Below are positions 1 to 9,243 of a stretch of 64,000 nucleotides of DNA, in pieces. This DNA is from Porticoccus sp964276025. Its GTDB lineage: Bacteria > Pseudomonadota > Gammaproteobacteria > Pseudomonadales > Porticoccaceae. The translations under genes and the position numbers were made by a program. The stretch covers positions 1-64,000 of the forward strand of contig CAXYDD010000003.1 of NCBI GenBank assembly GCA_964276025.1, given 5' to 3'. The notes beneath the pieces were generated by a model. The model searched no databases. It was not told where the DNA came from and worked only from the letters and a program-made list of their open reading frames with translations. Numbering within the stretch: position 1 is the first letter of the stretch; every line of letters starts with the position of its first letter.

Positions 1-1050
1 TTTTCTTTTAAACAATAATAATTCACTATTAAAATCATCCATGGTTGTATATCCAAATGGAATTATATTGGAACTCACTAATTCGTAATGAGGTAAGAAC
101 TTACCGTAATCTTCACTCATAATGGGAGAGATTACTCCAACCGTAGCCTTTGTCGCTTTTTGCTTGCCCTCTTTCATGTTTCTTAAAAGAATTACATCTG
201 GTTCTAAGCTAGAAACTATATTTAAGTAATTTTTGACAATATCTGGCTCCATTTCTTGAAATGATATGAAGTTAACAAATAGATCTATTTTCCCTCTCAG
301 TCTTTCAATTTCCCATGATGGAAAAAAGGAAAATAAAGGCAAACTTTCAATATCAATATTTTCATCAGAGTCTTTGAGCTCAGATAAAAAAATTTGCTTA
401 TCCTCTAATGAGCAGGCTGTCTTAATATACTCAGCTGCTATTAAAAAAATTGGGGGGAGATCTACGTCAATATACTTTATATCTAAATTAGATACTTGAT
501 TTAAGATTTCGCCTAAAGTTCCAAAGCCTCCTCCAATTTCAAGCACTGTTTTTGGTACAAAATTAGGTAAGGATGATTTTAAGAAACTGAGGCCCAGTAG
601 ATAATTTAAAGCTGATCTACTGAAAAAATTACCTTCAAAACTATATTGTTCTGGTGGATTTCCAACAGAACTTTCCGAAAAATCAAGAAGATCAATAAGG
701 TCTTTTTGGTTATTTGTAGCCCTATAAACCCTATAATCAGAAGCTGCTTGTAGTTCACCATTAAAGTATTTATCTAAAGATAAATGATTTTTTTTCGATG
801 TGCTTTCGGGAAATATATCGAGAACTTTCTTTATGCTTTTTTCCGTGAAGATATTACCAGGCAGTCCGTATGTAGGCACGAAGTAAGATAGATTTTCTTT
901 ATTATTCCTGAAGTTTTCAAGGCCCTGTTCTGCATAGTTAGTAGCTATATTTTTACAGGCTTTAGCCCAAAATGAGCTACTTTGATATAAGCGGTCCTTT
1001 TGCGACATCATAACAAATGCTTTTTTTATATATTCTGATTTTTTTACCAC
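1..1050 (-). CDS. Putative sugar O-methyltransferase (3' end beyond the window)
   Basis: The minus-strand frame is open from a stop at 1063-1065 down to base 1, so the gene continues outside the window. The encoded protein carries an SAM-binding glycine loop (EIGGGFGTLG, residues about 171-180), then a YIDVDLPP acidic strand and FVNFISFQEM. This arrangement matches the putative sugar O-methyltransferase family found in polysaccharide loci (TIGR04371 type). I chose GTG at 1050, preceded by a GGGG-containing stretch; ATG at 1011 is the alternative. It is last in the leftmost glycan operon, 18 bases after the WbqC-like gene. Family assignment is by motif; the sugar substrate is unknown. Confidence 0.72.
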   Translation of the reverse strand, partial: MVKKSEYIKKAFVMMSQKDRLYQSSSFWAKACKNIATNYAEQGLENFRNNKENLSYFVPTYGLPGNIFTEKSIKKVLDIFPESTSKKNHLSLDKYFNGELQAASDYRVYRATNNQKDLIDLLDFSESSVGNPPEQYSFEGNFFSRSALNYLLGLSFLKSSLPNFVPKTVLEIGGGFGTLGEILNQVSNLDIKYIDVDLPPIFLIAAEYIKTACSLEDKQIFLSELKDSDENIDIESLPLFSFFPSWEIERLRGKIDLFVNFISFQEMEPDIVKNYLNIVSSLEPDVILLRNMKEGKQKATKATVGVISPIMSEDYGKFLPHYELVSSNIIPFGYTTMDDFNSELLLFKRK

Positions 1051-1067
1051 GCTAAAATGCCCCTAAA

Positions 1068-1778
1068 TTATATTTTTTCTATCAATGAAGATTGTTTAAT
1101 GAGCTCAATAGCTCTATCTGATCCGCAATTGAACAAAATATCTATAACTGCCATATGTGCAATAAAAGATCCATTAATTTGGGTATACTCAGGATGTAAG
1201 AAACTAAAGTAACTTAGGTTTATATTATTTGTTTTAAAAATTGAACCGTCAGCTAAATAATCTTTTGAGCCTTGGGGTGAAATATAGCTATTAGCTTTAA
1301 TTTTTTTGCATATTTCAACCAATCTTTCTTCTTTTTTTCCGGAAATTTTTAATTCACTAGATCTAATGATTTTGGTATCGATGCATAAAATCTTTGATAT
1401 AGTAGTAATTATCGAATAATTTAAATCAACTAGACTATTCTTATTGTCTTCTATGCATTCAAAAATTAAAGATTTATATTCTTTAAAATATCTAGATTTT
1501 GAATAATTAGTTTCTATTGCTTTTATATGATTCTTTGTAAAATCTTTTTGCAAGCTAATTTTAACATCGTTGATTTTTTGGAATTGTTGTCCTTTTGATT
1601 CAACTGGAACAGTTAACCATTGTGAGCCAGCTGGTGTTTTAATTTTGTTTCTTTGTTGCCATGATCTTTTGTCGAACTGCACATCGTCGTAAATTACGAA
1701 TATATCTACTAAATTCATTAAACCAAAGTAACCACACCAGGGTAAATAAGTTGGCTGCATAATTGCTGCTGTAGTCAT
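1068..1778 (-). CDS. WbqC-like family protein
   Basis: The 236-residue protein opens with MQPTYLPWCGYFGLM, then IYDDVQFDKRSWQQRN, the hallmark start of the WbqC-like family (PF08889). These proteins are common in O-antigen and surface-glycan loci, where they are suspected to act as aminotransferase- or acyltransferase-like enzymes, but no reaction is firmly established. The start overlaps the stop of the upstream GH43-like gene by four bases, so the two are probably translationally coupled. Family call is strong; the biochemical role is open. Confidence 0.8.
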   Translation of the reverse strand: MTTAAIMQPTYLPWCGYFGLMNLVDIFVIYDDVQFDKRSWQQRNKIKTPAGSQWLTVPVESKGQQFQKINDVKISLQKDFTKNHIKAIETNYSKSRYFKEYKSLIFECIEDNKNSLVDLNYSIITTISKILCIDTKIIRSSELKISGKKEERLVEICKKIKANSYISPQGSKDYLADGSIFKTNNINLSYFSFLHPEYTQINGSFIAHMAVIDILFNCGSDRAIELIKQSSLIEKI

Positions 1779-2674
1779 CCAGAAACCGCCAATCCGATTC
1801 CATCAAAACCATAGTTATTGCCGTTATAAAACATTATATATTTACCTTTATGCTTTACTACAGAGGCATATTCTATCATCTCGGTATCAAAACCAGATTT
1901 GCTAATATTTATATTTACTTGATCATCTTTTCTTACCCAACCTTCACCATCAACAGACTCAGCATATCCAATACGATAACAATTTTGCTTGTAGCCAAAC
2001 CACATTTTCCAAATACCCTCATCATAAATCACGAAAGGTCTTGCTAGTGCATTTTCATTGCTATCCTTAAAATCGATACAAACTTTACCTTCCCTTTTCC
2101 AGTTAATACCATCAGAAGATGTAGCTGTTTTTATATTATATCTCGGGAGATCTCTATGCACCCACTCATACCCAGAGACATAATACATTCTATATTCGTG
2201 TTTCCCCTTAACTACAAAAGGGGCTGTATTCAAATAAGGATCGGTGATTGATCTTTCGATAATTGGAGCCCTAGACCAACGATTGAAAGTTTCACCTCCA
2301 TCCTCGCTTATTGCAAGCCCTCCAAATAGATGCATTCTGACTGTCGATCCAGGGTTCCAGCCAATGTAATATAAAAATATTCTATCCTCTATTTTTAATG
2401 CACACGAAGGCGTTACGCCGTTATCATCAAAGCAGCCAAGCTCTCCTGGGCTTAATATGGGTAAAAGAGATTTATCAGTAATCTGGAAGTTTTTATCTAA
2501 GTCAAAAGTTACATATCCAATATGAGATCTATTAAGCTCATCTCTTCCGGAATAAAAAACCTTTATCTCGCTTTTATTTAACCTAATAGGTGTCGGAATC
2601 ATTGCATGGGTTTTAGACCAAAAAAAGCTTTTGTCTGGCTTAAAAATTAAACCTTTTTTTTCCCAATTTATCAT
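1775..2674 (-). CDS. Five-bladed beta-propeller, glycosidase-like protein (GH43/GH130-type)
   Basis: This 299-residue protein has repeated propeller-type blades with FYSGRDELNRSHIGY, FLYYIGWNP, YRMYYVSGYEW, WKMWFGYK and YIMFYNGNN strands, the pattern of the GH43/GH62/GH130 glycosidase-like fold. There is no signal peptide, so it is probably cytoplasmic. Such proteins occur in surface-polysaccharide clusters, where some trim or phosphorolyse sugars; I cannot assign a substrate or confirm catalytic acids. It starts right after the NeuD-like gene and overlaps the WbqC-like gene by four bases, in one operon. Confidence 0.62.
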   Translation of the reverse strand: MINWEKKGLIFKPDKSFFWSKTHAMIPTPIRLNKSEIKVFYSGRDELNRSHIGYVTFDLDKNFQITDKSLLPILSPGELGCFDDNGVTPSCALKIEDRIFLYYIGWNPGSTVRMHLFGGLAISEDGGETFNRWSRAPIIERSITDPYLNTAPFVVKGKHEYRMYYVSGYEWVHRDLPRYNIKTATSSDGINWKREGKVCIDFKDSNENALARPFVIYDEGIWKMWFGYKQNCYRIGYAESVDGEGWVRKDDQVNINISKSGFDTEMIEYASVVKHKGKYIMFYNGNNYGFDGIGLAVSG

Positions 2675-3358
2675 CTATATTCCAAAGTAATTCTTTTTGA
2701 TCTTCCTAGCTAGCTCAGTGTCAGCCTCGAAATAATTTGATTTCGCAGGAAGCACAACAGCGCCACTATTTAAATCTTTTGTCACAGATGCGCCCATAGA
2801 AACAAAGCAATCGTCACCAATGGTTGTATAGTCTTTAATTGTTGAATTAACACCAAAAAAACACCTTTGGCCTATCTTGCAATTTCCAGAGATAACAACA
2901 TGAGATGCAAAATATGTATGATCACCAATTGAAGTTCCATGACCAATATGGTTACCAGACCATAACATTACATTATTTCCAATTGAAACAAGTGGCTGGA
3001 TAGTTTGATTTTCTAATATAAAGCAATTATCCCCTATAGACGCATTATTGCTTACGGCAGAATTATCACTTATAAAAGACTCTAATCTATATCCGGATTG
3101 CTTCGCTTGAAAATACTTTTCTTCTCTTAGCTTATTTAATCGTTTATATGATAATGCAACATGCATATTATATTTATTAGGAGGAAAGGACTCTGGTAGT
3201 TCTGAAAAAGGTACTATTGGACGCCCAAGAAAATTTTCTTCTTTTATGTATTCATCATCCACAGTGAAAGCGACTACCTCTGCTTTTTTTTCTTCCTCAA
3301 AATAATATTTTGCTAATTCAGCAATTTCACTTGAACCAAAAATTATAATTTTTTGCAT
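2675..3358 (-). CDS. NeuD/PglD-type sugar O- or N-acetyltransferase
   Basis: The N-terminal 90 residues start with IIIFGSSEIAELAKYYF, the Rossmann-like substrate domain of NeuD/PglD proteins. The C-terminal half has hexapeptide repeats (SIGDNCFI, SIGNNVML, SIGDHTYF, KIGQRCFF, TIGDDCFV) that form a left-handed beta-helix, as in trimeric acetyl-CoA-dependent transferases. Family members acetylate sialic acid or UDP-amino-sugars. Beside a NeuB-family synthase and a PseG-like hydrolase, it is likely to acetylate a nonulosonate or its precursor. The exact acceptor is inference. Confidence 0.8.
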   Translation of the reverse strand: MQKIIIFGSSEIAELAKYYFEEEKKAEVVAFTVDDEYIKEENFLGRPIVPFSELPESFPPNKYNMHVALSYKRLNKLREEKYFQAKQSGYRLESFISDNSAVSNNASIGDNCFILENQTIQPLVSIGNNVMLWSGNHIGHGTSIGDHTYFASHVVISGNCKIGQRCFFGVNSTIKDYTTIGDDCFVSMGASVTKDLNSGAVVLPAKSNYFEADTELARKIKKNYFGI

Positions 3359-3361
3359 TTT

Positions 3362-4039
3362 TTAACTTTTTTCTCCAGTAGCAACATAGAAACCAAGGGT
3401 GTGTTTCATCAATTGCTCTGTAATCTCGCCAACCTCAACATTAACAAAGAAATCGTTCAATAATTTACTTAAATCATCCTCATCTTCAAAAAAATGGAAT
3501 TTTTGACCATCTCTAAAATCCCAATTATTTATTTCATATAAATTATCTTCTATTTTAATAGCTTTCTTACGTATGTCATGGTTGGAACCAACTGTTGATA
3601 TATAAAACCGTCCGCCAGGCTTAAGCACCCTTTTAAATTCTTCCATTGCATTTATTATAGATTCTCTTGATGGCTGATAATGAATAGTATTAACAGAAAC
3701 TAATAGATCAAAGGTATTGTCTGGATGGGGTATAGAAGAGTTGCTTCCTTTTGCAAAATTTCCGACGTAACCTTTTTTTTTAAAAATAGAATCTGCTTTT
3801 TCTACAATATCTTCGTGGATATCAACTCCATAACAATTTGCACCCTTTGCCGCAAAAGGAAATAAATTATTTCCAAAAAAACATCCAATATCAAGAACAT
3901 TAGCATTTTCCTGAAGAGTAAATTTCTTCTCTAAGTAGCTTCCAAATATGACCTTGAGCATAACTTCATTTGGCCATTGTGGATAATTATCTCTATCAGA
4001 TTCTCTTTTAAGTTCTTCAGCCCATTCTTTATTTTGCAT
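3362..4039 (-). CDS. Class I SAM-dependent methyltransferase
   Basis: The protein of 225 residues has SAM-binding motif I VLDIGCFFGNN (residues about 48-58), acidic motif CYGVDIHEDIV, motif FDLLVSVNTIHY and post-motif RVLKPGGRFYIST, typical of Methyltransf_11 proteins. It sits between the NeuB-family synthase and the NeuD-like acetyltransferase, three bases upstream of the latter, so a role in methylating the surface sugar is likely. No substrate-specific motif is visible. Confidence 0.75.
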   Translation of the reverse strand: MQNKEWAEELKRESDRDNYPQWPNEVMLKVIFGSYLEKKFTLQENANVLDIGCFFGNNLFPFAAKGANCYGVDIHEDIVEKADSIFKKKGYVGNFAKGSNSSIPHPDNTFDLLVSVNTIHYQPSRESIINAMEEFKRVLKPGGRFYISTVGSNHDIRKKAIKIEDNLYEINNWDFRDGQKFHFFEDEDDLSKLLNDFFVNVEVGEITEQLMKHTLGFYVATGEKS

Positions 4040-4069
4040 AAACTGCTTCCCTAATTAATGTATATATTT

Positions 4070-5083
4070 TTAAAATTCTAAATCTTCCCATTTTATCGGA
4101 TCATCTTTAAAAACATTATGTTTTAGTTTTGCTTTAGTTATCATACCAAGGTATCTTGATCTAATATCAAGCGCAGGTCTTTTTATAATGACTTTGGCTT
4201 GAGATAACGAATCTCCTTTTAAGAAATCATCTGAGTAATATAGCCCGTCACGCCTACCTTCTTTTTTCTCGCTGTCCGACATTTTCTTAATTCCAGATCC
4301 AAGAGATTCAAATGCTTCATGTATTTCATCAATATAAAGTTTGAGCTGATTCGGCTCAAGCGCATAAAAATGATCAGGACCACTTGATGATTTATCGAGG
4401 GTTATATGTTTTTCAAAAATATTTGCACCTAGCCCTATAGCGGTAACTGCCTGAATATTAGACAAAGAGTGATCCGAAAATCCAACATTACAGTTATATA
4501 TTGACTTAAATGTACTTATTACCCGTAAATTTGCATCCTCAATTTTTAGTGGATATTGGGCTGTACACTGCAACAAGCAGATTTGATCATTACCAAAGTT
4601 TAAGCAAGCATTTATTGCTTCCTGAACATCAACTGAGTCACACATTCCTGTCGATAAAAAGATGGGTTTTTGTGTGGAAGCGATGTATGCAACCAAATCT
4701 AAATTAGTAGCTTCAGAAGAAGCAATTTTGTGGGCAACAACACCAGCTTCTTCCATTACATCGACAGATTTAAAATCAAAACATGACGCCATAAAAATCA
4801 AACCTAGATCTTCTGCAGTTGATTTTAATTCTTTAATCCATTTAGGGTTCAACTCTATTGATTTAAAAATTTTATACATATCTCCACCATCAGGATAGAG
4901 AGTTTTTGAATCAAATAGCTGAAATTTTACTGCATCTGCTTTTGATTCTGCTGCAATAGAGATTAACTTTTTAGCGAGATCAATATCCTGATTGAAATTT
5001 GACCCAATTTCAGCAATGACGAATGGAGATGACGTCGGACTTATAGATTTATCACCGATATTAATTATTTTATTGATTGTCAT
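4070..5083 (-). CDS. NeuB-family nonulosonate synthase (sialic, legionaminic or pseudaminic type)
   Basis: This enzyme family condenses phosphoenolpyruvate with a six-carbon amino sugar to make a nine-carbon acid. Residues about 20-60 carry FVIAEIGSNFNQDIDLA and ADAVKFQLF, the NeuB barrel start; later come STGMCDS, CTAQYP and VGFSDHS, and FEKHITLDKSSSGPDH. The last 65 residues form an SAF (antifreeze-like) domain with VIIKRPALDIRSRYLGM. The length of 337 matches the family. It overlaps the PseG-like gene upstream by four bases, which favours a pseudaminic-type substrate, but the sugar cannot be decided from sequence. Confidence 0.85.
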   Translation of the reverse strand: MTINKIINIGDKSISPTSSPFVIAEIGSNFNQDIDLAKKLISIAAESKADAVKFQLFDSKTLYPDGGDMYKIFKSIELNPKWIKELKSTAEDLGLIFMASCFDFKSVDVMEEAGVVAHKIASSEATNLDLVAYIASTQKPIFLSTGMCDSVDVQEAINACLNFGNDQICLLQCTAQYPLKIEDANLRVISTFKSIYNCNVGFSDHSLSNIQAVTAIGLGANIFEKHITLDKSSSGPDHFYALEPNQLKLYIDEIHEAFESLGSGIKKMSDSEKKEGRRDGLYYSDDFLKGDSLSQAKVIIKRPALDIRSRYLGMITKAKLKHNVFKDDPIKWEDLEF

Positions 5084-6138
5084 TTTTTTATCCTGGATAT
5101 TATTCTTGAAGCTCCTTTATCGTCTAAAAGGCTAAATGCCCTATCCGATAGATCTTTTCTTTTTAAATTGTCATTGATGAGGGTTTTGAGCATAGGCCCT
5201 AAATCGTATTTTATTTTTTCAGCGCTTATAGTTAGAAAGGCATTTTTTTTTGCTGAGGCCTTGTTCGTTGCGAATTGAGAAGCATCAAATGGAATTATTA
5301 TGGAAGGCACACCTGATTTTAAAATCTCATACTTCGTTAGGCCTGAGGTAGCGATAACAATATCACTCCAATCAATATAGTTTTGAATGCACGATGGCGC
5401 AATAACTAATGTGAAGATAGAGCTAAAGGTACTTAAGGTACCTTCTATTTCTTTTACGTGATCCTGAGAAAAATTTGGGCCTATGATGACTTTTAATTCT
5501 GGTAGATCGATAATCTCATTGATAGATCTTAAAATTTGTAATGTGATCTTTTTCGGATCGCTTCCACCACAGGTAATACAAATTTTTTTAGCTTTTTTTG
5601 GGATATTTTTATAGTGCTGATATCCAGCTTGATTTAACTCAGAAATAAAAAATTCTGAACCAAGGAGGTGCTGATCTATATTTTCAAACTCTTGTTCTGC
5701 TCCAAAATAAGGAGCAACAAGGAAGTCATATGGAATTTTTTTTGGGATACTATTTATTATTGATTCAATTCCGAGCCCATCAATGATTACAGTCAACCCT
5801 GAATTATTCTTTATTTTTTGTATTAGCGCTATCAGCTTTTCAGAATGCTTAATAAAAAAAGGGTTAGATATATCAAAAAAAGAGATATCTGAAGATGGGA
5901 GCTCTATGGATACATCTTTGTCATAAAGAAAACTACTGTGATGTTTTACTTTTAATATCTCTAAATTTATTTTTTCACTTATTTTTGGCAGCGGGCTATC
6001 CCCACTATAAACAAAAAAGTTTATTTTATTATCATCACTAGAAAGCTCATTAGCTAAAATTAAAGACCTCTTTAGGTGTCCAATTCCTGCATCTAAAAAA
6101 TTACTTTTACCAGAAGTGCATATAAAATTTATTTTCAA
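5080..6138 (-). CDS. PseG-like UDP-sugar hydrolase (GT-B fold)
   Basis: The N-terminal motif AGIGHLKRSLILANEL matches the GxGHxxR loop of PseG, which removes UDP from UDP-2,4-diacetamido-trideoxyhexose before PseI acts. The C-terminal half has KICITCGGSDPKK and IATSGLTKYEILKSGVPSIII, the nucleotide-binding half of this MurG-like fold. No ATG is available: the open frame begins at TTG 6171 with no ribosome site, while TTG 6138 follows AAGAG by eight bases and puts the first beta-strand at the N-terminus, so I use 6138. It overlaps the NeuB-family gene. Confidence 0.7.
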   Translation of the reverse strand: MKINFICTSGKSNFLDAGIGHLKRSLILANELSSDDNKINFFVYSGDSPLPKISEKINLEILKVKHHSSFLYDKDVSIELPSSDISFFDISNPFFIKHSEKLIALIQKIKNNSGLTVIIDGLGIESIINSIPKKIPYDFLVAPYFGAEQEFENIDQHLLGSEFFISELNQAGYQHYKNIPKKAKKICITCGGSDPKKITLQILRSINEIIDLPELKVIIGPNFSQDHVKEIEGTLSTFSSIFTLVIAPSCIQNYIDWSDIVIATSGLTKYEILKSGVPSIIIPFDASQFATNKASAKKNAFLTISAEKIKYDLGPMLKTLINDNLKRKDLSDRAFSLLDDKGASRIISRIKK

Positions 6139-6201
6139 TTTATAAACTCTTAGATGTAAAAATACAATCAAATATAAATTTTTTATGACATCATTATTTG
6201 A

Positions 6202-7926
6202 CTATTTTTTTACGTTTTCTGCTGCCATTAATCGGAATACTTCATCCTTCTTAACTAGATCAGAATAGGTGCCTTCTAGTCTAATTTTTCCATCTTCCAA
6301 GAAAAATATTTTATCACATTCACGTACAGTGCTAAGTCTATGGGCAATCATGATTATAGTTATTTCATGGCTAATATTTGCAACTGCATCCATTACAGCT
6401 CGTTCTGTGATATTGTCTAGAGCACTAGTAGCCTCGTCTAAAACCAATAGCTTTGGACTATGATAAAGCGCCCTAGCAATGCCAATACGTTGCCTTTGAC
6501 CACCAGATAAGCGTACACCTCTTTCGCCTACAAGAGTATCGTAACCTTCAGGGAGATCCTTAGATACAAACTCATGGAGACTAGCAATCTTTGCAGCACG
6601 CATAACTGCAACTTTATCTATATGATTTTTATGCCCATTAAAGGCAATATTAGCCTCAATAGTGTCGTCAGATAGATATATGTGTTGTGGAACATAGCCA
6701 ATATTTTTTTGCCAATCTCGACAACTCTCAATATCCAAAGCTTTGCTATCAATCTTAACTTTTCCCTCACAGGGAGATAACAAACCAAGAACAGTATCCA
6801 CTATTGTAGACTTTCCACTCCCTGTCGGCCCTACAAAACCAACGGTTTTATATGCTGGTATAATAAGGTTAATATTATCAATCGCTCGTTTTTCTGACTT
6901 AGGATACTTAAAAACAACGTTTTCCAACTCTATAGATTTTAAGAACGATACAGGATGCCCCCCACTATTTTTGGTTGTTCTTTTTAATTTAGTAAGGTCA
7001 TTATGAAGCTTCTTTACAGCTGGAGTGGAAAATTTTAGTTTAGAAGCACCTTCATAAATTTGTTGTAATGCTGGCAAAAGTCTGTAGCCCGCAAAAGCGT
7101 ACAAAGCTATTGTAGGTAAAACTGCTTCAAAATCATCGTTCATGGCCATCATATATAAAATCATCAATATCAGTCCGCCAAATGCGATTGCCTCTAATCC
7201 AAAGCGTGGCATTTTACTAATTACATCCGCAGTCGCATTTGTCTTTGAATAGGTAAGCGAATGTTCCGCAAATTTTTCTAAATAAAAATCTTCCAACCCA
7301 CCTAATTTTACGTCTTTGATTCCGCCAAATACTTCATTTATTACTCTAAATCTTTGGTGATTAGCATTGAATCTGCTTTGACCTATACCTTTCAAAAATT
7401 TTTTTAATGTCTTAAAAATTAAAAAATATGAAGCGGCAAAAGTTATAAAAACGACTAAAGCAAGAAAAGGGTCAACGAACAGAAGGAGTATTAAAATTGT
7501 AATCGCAATAATAGTTTGTGTTATCACAGCCATCATTGGAGCAAACCCACCTCTTACGACATTATGAACTTCGGCAAGAATACTTTTTCCTAACTCTGAG
7601 CTATTTTGATTTAAAAACCATTCATAAGGTTGATTTAAATAGCCAGATAAAAGTCTGCGACCCAAGCTATACTCAATTTTTAGAGTGAACCGTGTCTGAA
7701 TATATATATTGAATGCCTTAAGACTAAGTGATATCAATAAAAGCAAAAAAACAATCGTGCCTAATAAAAATAAAAAGTCATGTGAGCTTTGATACCCAGA
7801 AAATTCATATAACCCAGCAAGATACTCATTAGTTTGAACGAGCCCAGGATTCGATAAAACAGCAATAAATGGCATAATTGAAGCAATTCCAATAACATCC
7901 ACCAGAGCCACGACTAAAACCCACAT
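6202..7926 (-). CDS. PglK/MsbA-type ABC exporter, probable lipid-linked glycan flippase; 5' end frameshifted
   Basis: The protein fuses a transmembrane domain (about 1-300) to an ATPase domain with Walker A GPTGSGKST, signature LSGGQRQRIGIARAL, Walker B LLVLDEATSALD and a downstream AHRLSTV switch. This is the half-transporter layout of flippases such as PglK. The open frame begins with DVIGIASIMPF, missing the usual first segment. That segment (MLKILLDLLLPAERTRAFF) is present from ATG 7990 in another frame; removing one G from the GGG at 7920-7922 joins both frames into an N-terminus of normal form. Either a real lesion or a sequence error. It lies upstream of the PseG-like gene. Confidence 0.8.
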   Translation of the reverse strand: MWVLVVALVDVIGIASIMPFIAVLSNPGLVQTNEYLAGLYEFSGYQSSHDFLFLLGTIVFLLLLISLSLKAFNIYIQTRFTLKIEYSLGRRLLSGYLNQPYEWFLNQNSSELGKSILAEVHNVVRGGFAPMMAVITQTIIAITILILLLFVDPFLALVVFITFAASYFLIFKTLKKFLKGIGQSRFNANHQRFRVINEVFGGIKDVKLGGLEDFYLEKFAEHSLTYSKTNATADVISKMPRFGLEAIAFGGLILMILYMMAMNDDFEAVLPTIALYAFAGYRLLPALQQIYEGASKLKFSTPAVKKLHNDLTKLKRTTKNSGGHPVSFLKSIELENVVFKYPKSEKRAIDNINLIIPAYKTVGFVGPTGSGKSTIVDTVLGLLSPCEGKVKIDSKALDIESCRDWQKNIGYVPQHIYLSDDTIEANIAFNGHKNHIDKVAVMRAAKIASLHEFVSKDLPEGYDTLVGERGVRLSGGQRQRIGIARALYHSPKLLVLDEATSALDNITERAVMDAVANISHEITIIMIAHRLSTVRECDKIFFLEDGKIRLEGTYSDLVKKDEVFRLMAAENVKK

Positions 7927-7990
7927 AGTTTAAAAAAAATGCACGAGTACGTTCAGCTGGCAGGAGAAGATCAAGTAAAATCTTTAACAT

Positions 7991-8413
7991 TTAAATAAAA
8001 ACCTTATGTTAATGTCTGTTTGATTATGAAAAATTATGACTTCTATACTTTAGGATGTGGAGAATTCACCTGGGAGTAGTCACATTTTAAAGATATAAGT
8101 ATATGAAATAGATACTATTTTATAGAAATTTTGTATGATTTTTTTCTTGGGCAGGCTACCGCAGGACATGCAATGTCTTGCAGTCAAATTTAATGGAAAA
8201 AAATGATCTATTCTTAACGCTCATTTAAAATATTTCCAATGATTAGAGCTTACCATAGTTAATTCGTAAACTGGCAGATTTTTTGTATATATATTTTATA
8301 AAAAAATATATATATCAATAGTTTAGTGACATATATAAATAACGATGAGATTATTGCATTAAAAATAATAAATTTTGATAGATAAAAATTTTCATCTATC
8401 CATATTATTTATT
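7991..8413. other. Gene-free AT-rich spacer
   Basis: No convincing coding frame is seen between the flippase and tRNA-Ser. It holds an inverted repeat at 8161-8181 (GCAGGACAT, three-base loop, ATGTCTTGC; 8 of 9 pairs), a run of alternating TA at 8281-8325, and an inverted repeat at 8377-8400 (GATAGAT...ATCTATC) just downstream of tRNA-Ser. The last could be a weak terminator for the tRNA transcript. The stretch marks the boundary between the glycan cluster and the housekeeping block. Confidence 0.4.
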
Positions 8414-8501
8414 TGGCGGTGAGAGAGGGATTCGAACCCTCGGTACGTTGCCGTACACACGCTTTCCAAGCGGGCGCCTTAAGCCACTCGGCCACCTCAC
8501 C
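8414..8501 (-). tRNA. tRNA-Ser (anticodon GGA)
   Basis: The minus strand folds as a class II tRNA: acceptor GGTGAGG pairs with TCTCACC, the D arm holds GCCGAGTGGCTTAAGGC, the anticodon loop reads TTGGAAA (anticodon GGA), there is a long variable arm, the T arm is GAGGGTTCGAATCCCTC, discriminator G, and CCA is encoded (8414-8416). It reads UCC/UCU serine codons. Confidence 0.96.
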
Positions 8502-8616
8502 ATAAAATATATAGATCTCGAACTGCAAAGGAGAAAATTTTTTAATCAAGCATTTAATCTGAAAAAATAAACTATCGCGCCACGACTGTATACAAGCTAT
8601 TAACCAATAGCAATCA

Positions 8617-9177
8617 TCAGGGCCAGCTCTTAAAGAAATCGGTTGTATTGAGTTGAGGTGTTTTAGTCCTAAGCCCATCAGGAGCAGTACCTAAATACAA
8701 AAAACCAACAATTTTTTCGTTAACATCTAGGCCTAATTTTTTTGAAAAAGTACTATCATACGCTATATCACCAGTTCGCCAAATAGCTCCTAAGTCTAGG
8801 GCATACGCGGCATTAAGCATATTTTGTGCGGCAGCCCCAGCTGAGATGAGCTGTTCAATTTCTGGAACTCTTGGGTGCTGCTTTATACAAGCAACTACAA
8901 CTATAATAGTTGGAGCTCTCATTGCTTTTTTAAATATTATCTGACTTACTTTTTCATTCAAATCCATTGCTCTATGTTTTTCAGCAACTACAAAAAGATC
9001 GCCCAATTTTTCTCGGCCTTCGCCCTCTATAACTAAAAACCTCCATGGTCTTAATCGACCATGATCTGCAGCTCTTAAGGCTGCTTTCTTGATACTTTCG
9101 AGCGCCTTTTTCGTAGGGCCAGGTTCAACTAGTCTGGCACTGGAAACCCGACTTTGCAGTGCTTTAAGTGCATCCAT
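8617..9177 (-). CDS. Nitroreductase-family FMN oxidoreductase (YdjA-like)
   Basis: The 186-residue protein is the short, YdjA-like form of the nitroreductase family: FMN-binding RVSSARLVEPGP near the start, ADHGRLRPWRFLVIEGEGREKLG at about 35-55 with the family's arginine/proline pattern, AAAQNMLNAAYALDLGAIWRTG in the middle and FLYLGTAP at the end. These enzymes use NAD(P)H and FMN to reduce nitro or quinone compounds; the physiological substrate is unknown. It lies upstream of tRNA-Ser and downstream of queF in the same direction. Confidence 0.85.
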   Translation of the reverse strand: MDALKALQSRVSSARLVEPGPTKKALESIKKAALRAADHGRLRPWRFLVIEGEGREKLGDLFVVAEKHRAMDLNEKVSQIIFKKAMRAPTIIVVVACIKQHPRVPEIEQLISAGAAAQNMLNAAYALDLGAIWRTGDIAYDSTFSKKLGLDVNEKIVGFLYLGTAPDGLRTKTPQLNTTDFFKSWP

Positions 9178-9243
9178 CTCTTAGCCTTTAAATAAAAAAT
9201 ACCTAAAATATACAATTAAATTTGGATTAAACACAAGTATAGC

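Noticed and set aside
8409..8678. Open frame of 89 codons over tRNA-Ser
   Set aside because: It runs through the tRNA gene and the end of the nitroreductase gene in another frame and has no protein-like pattern.
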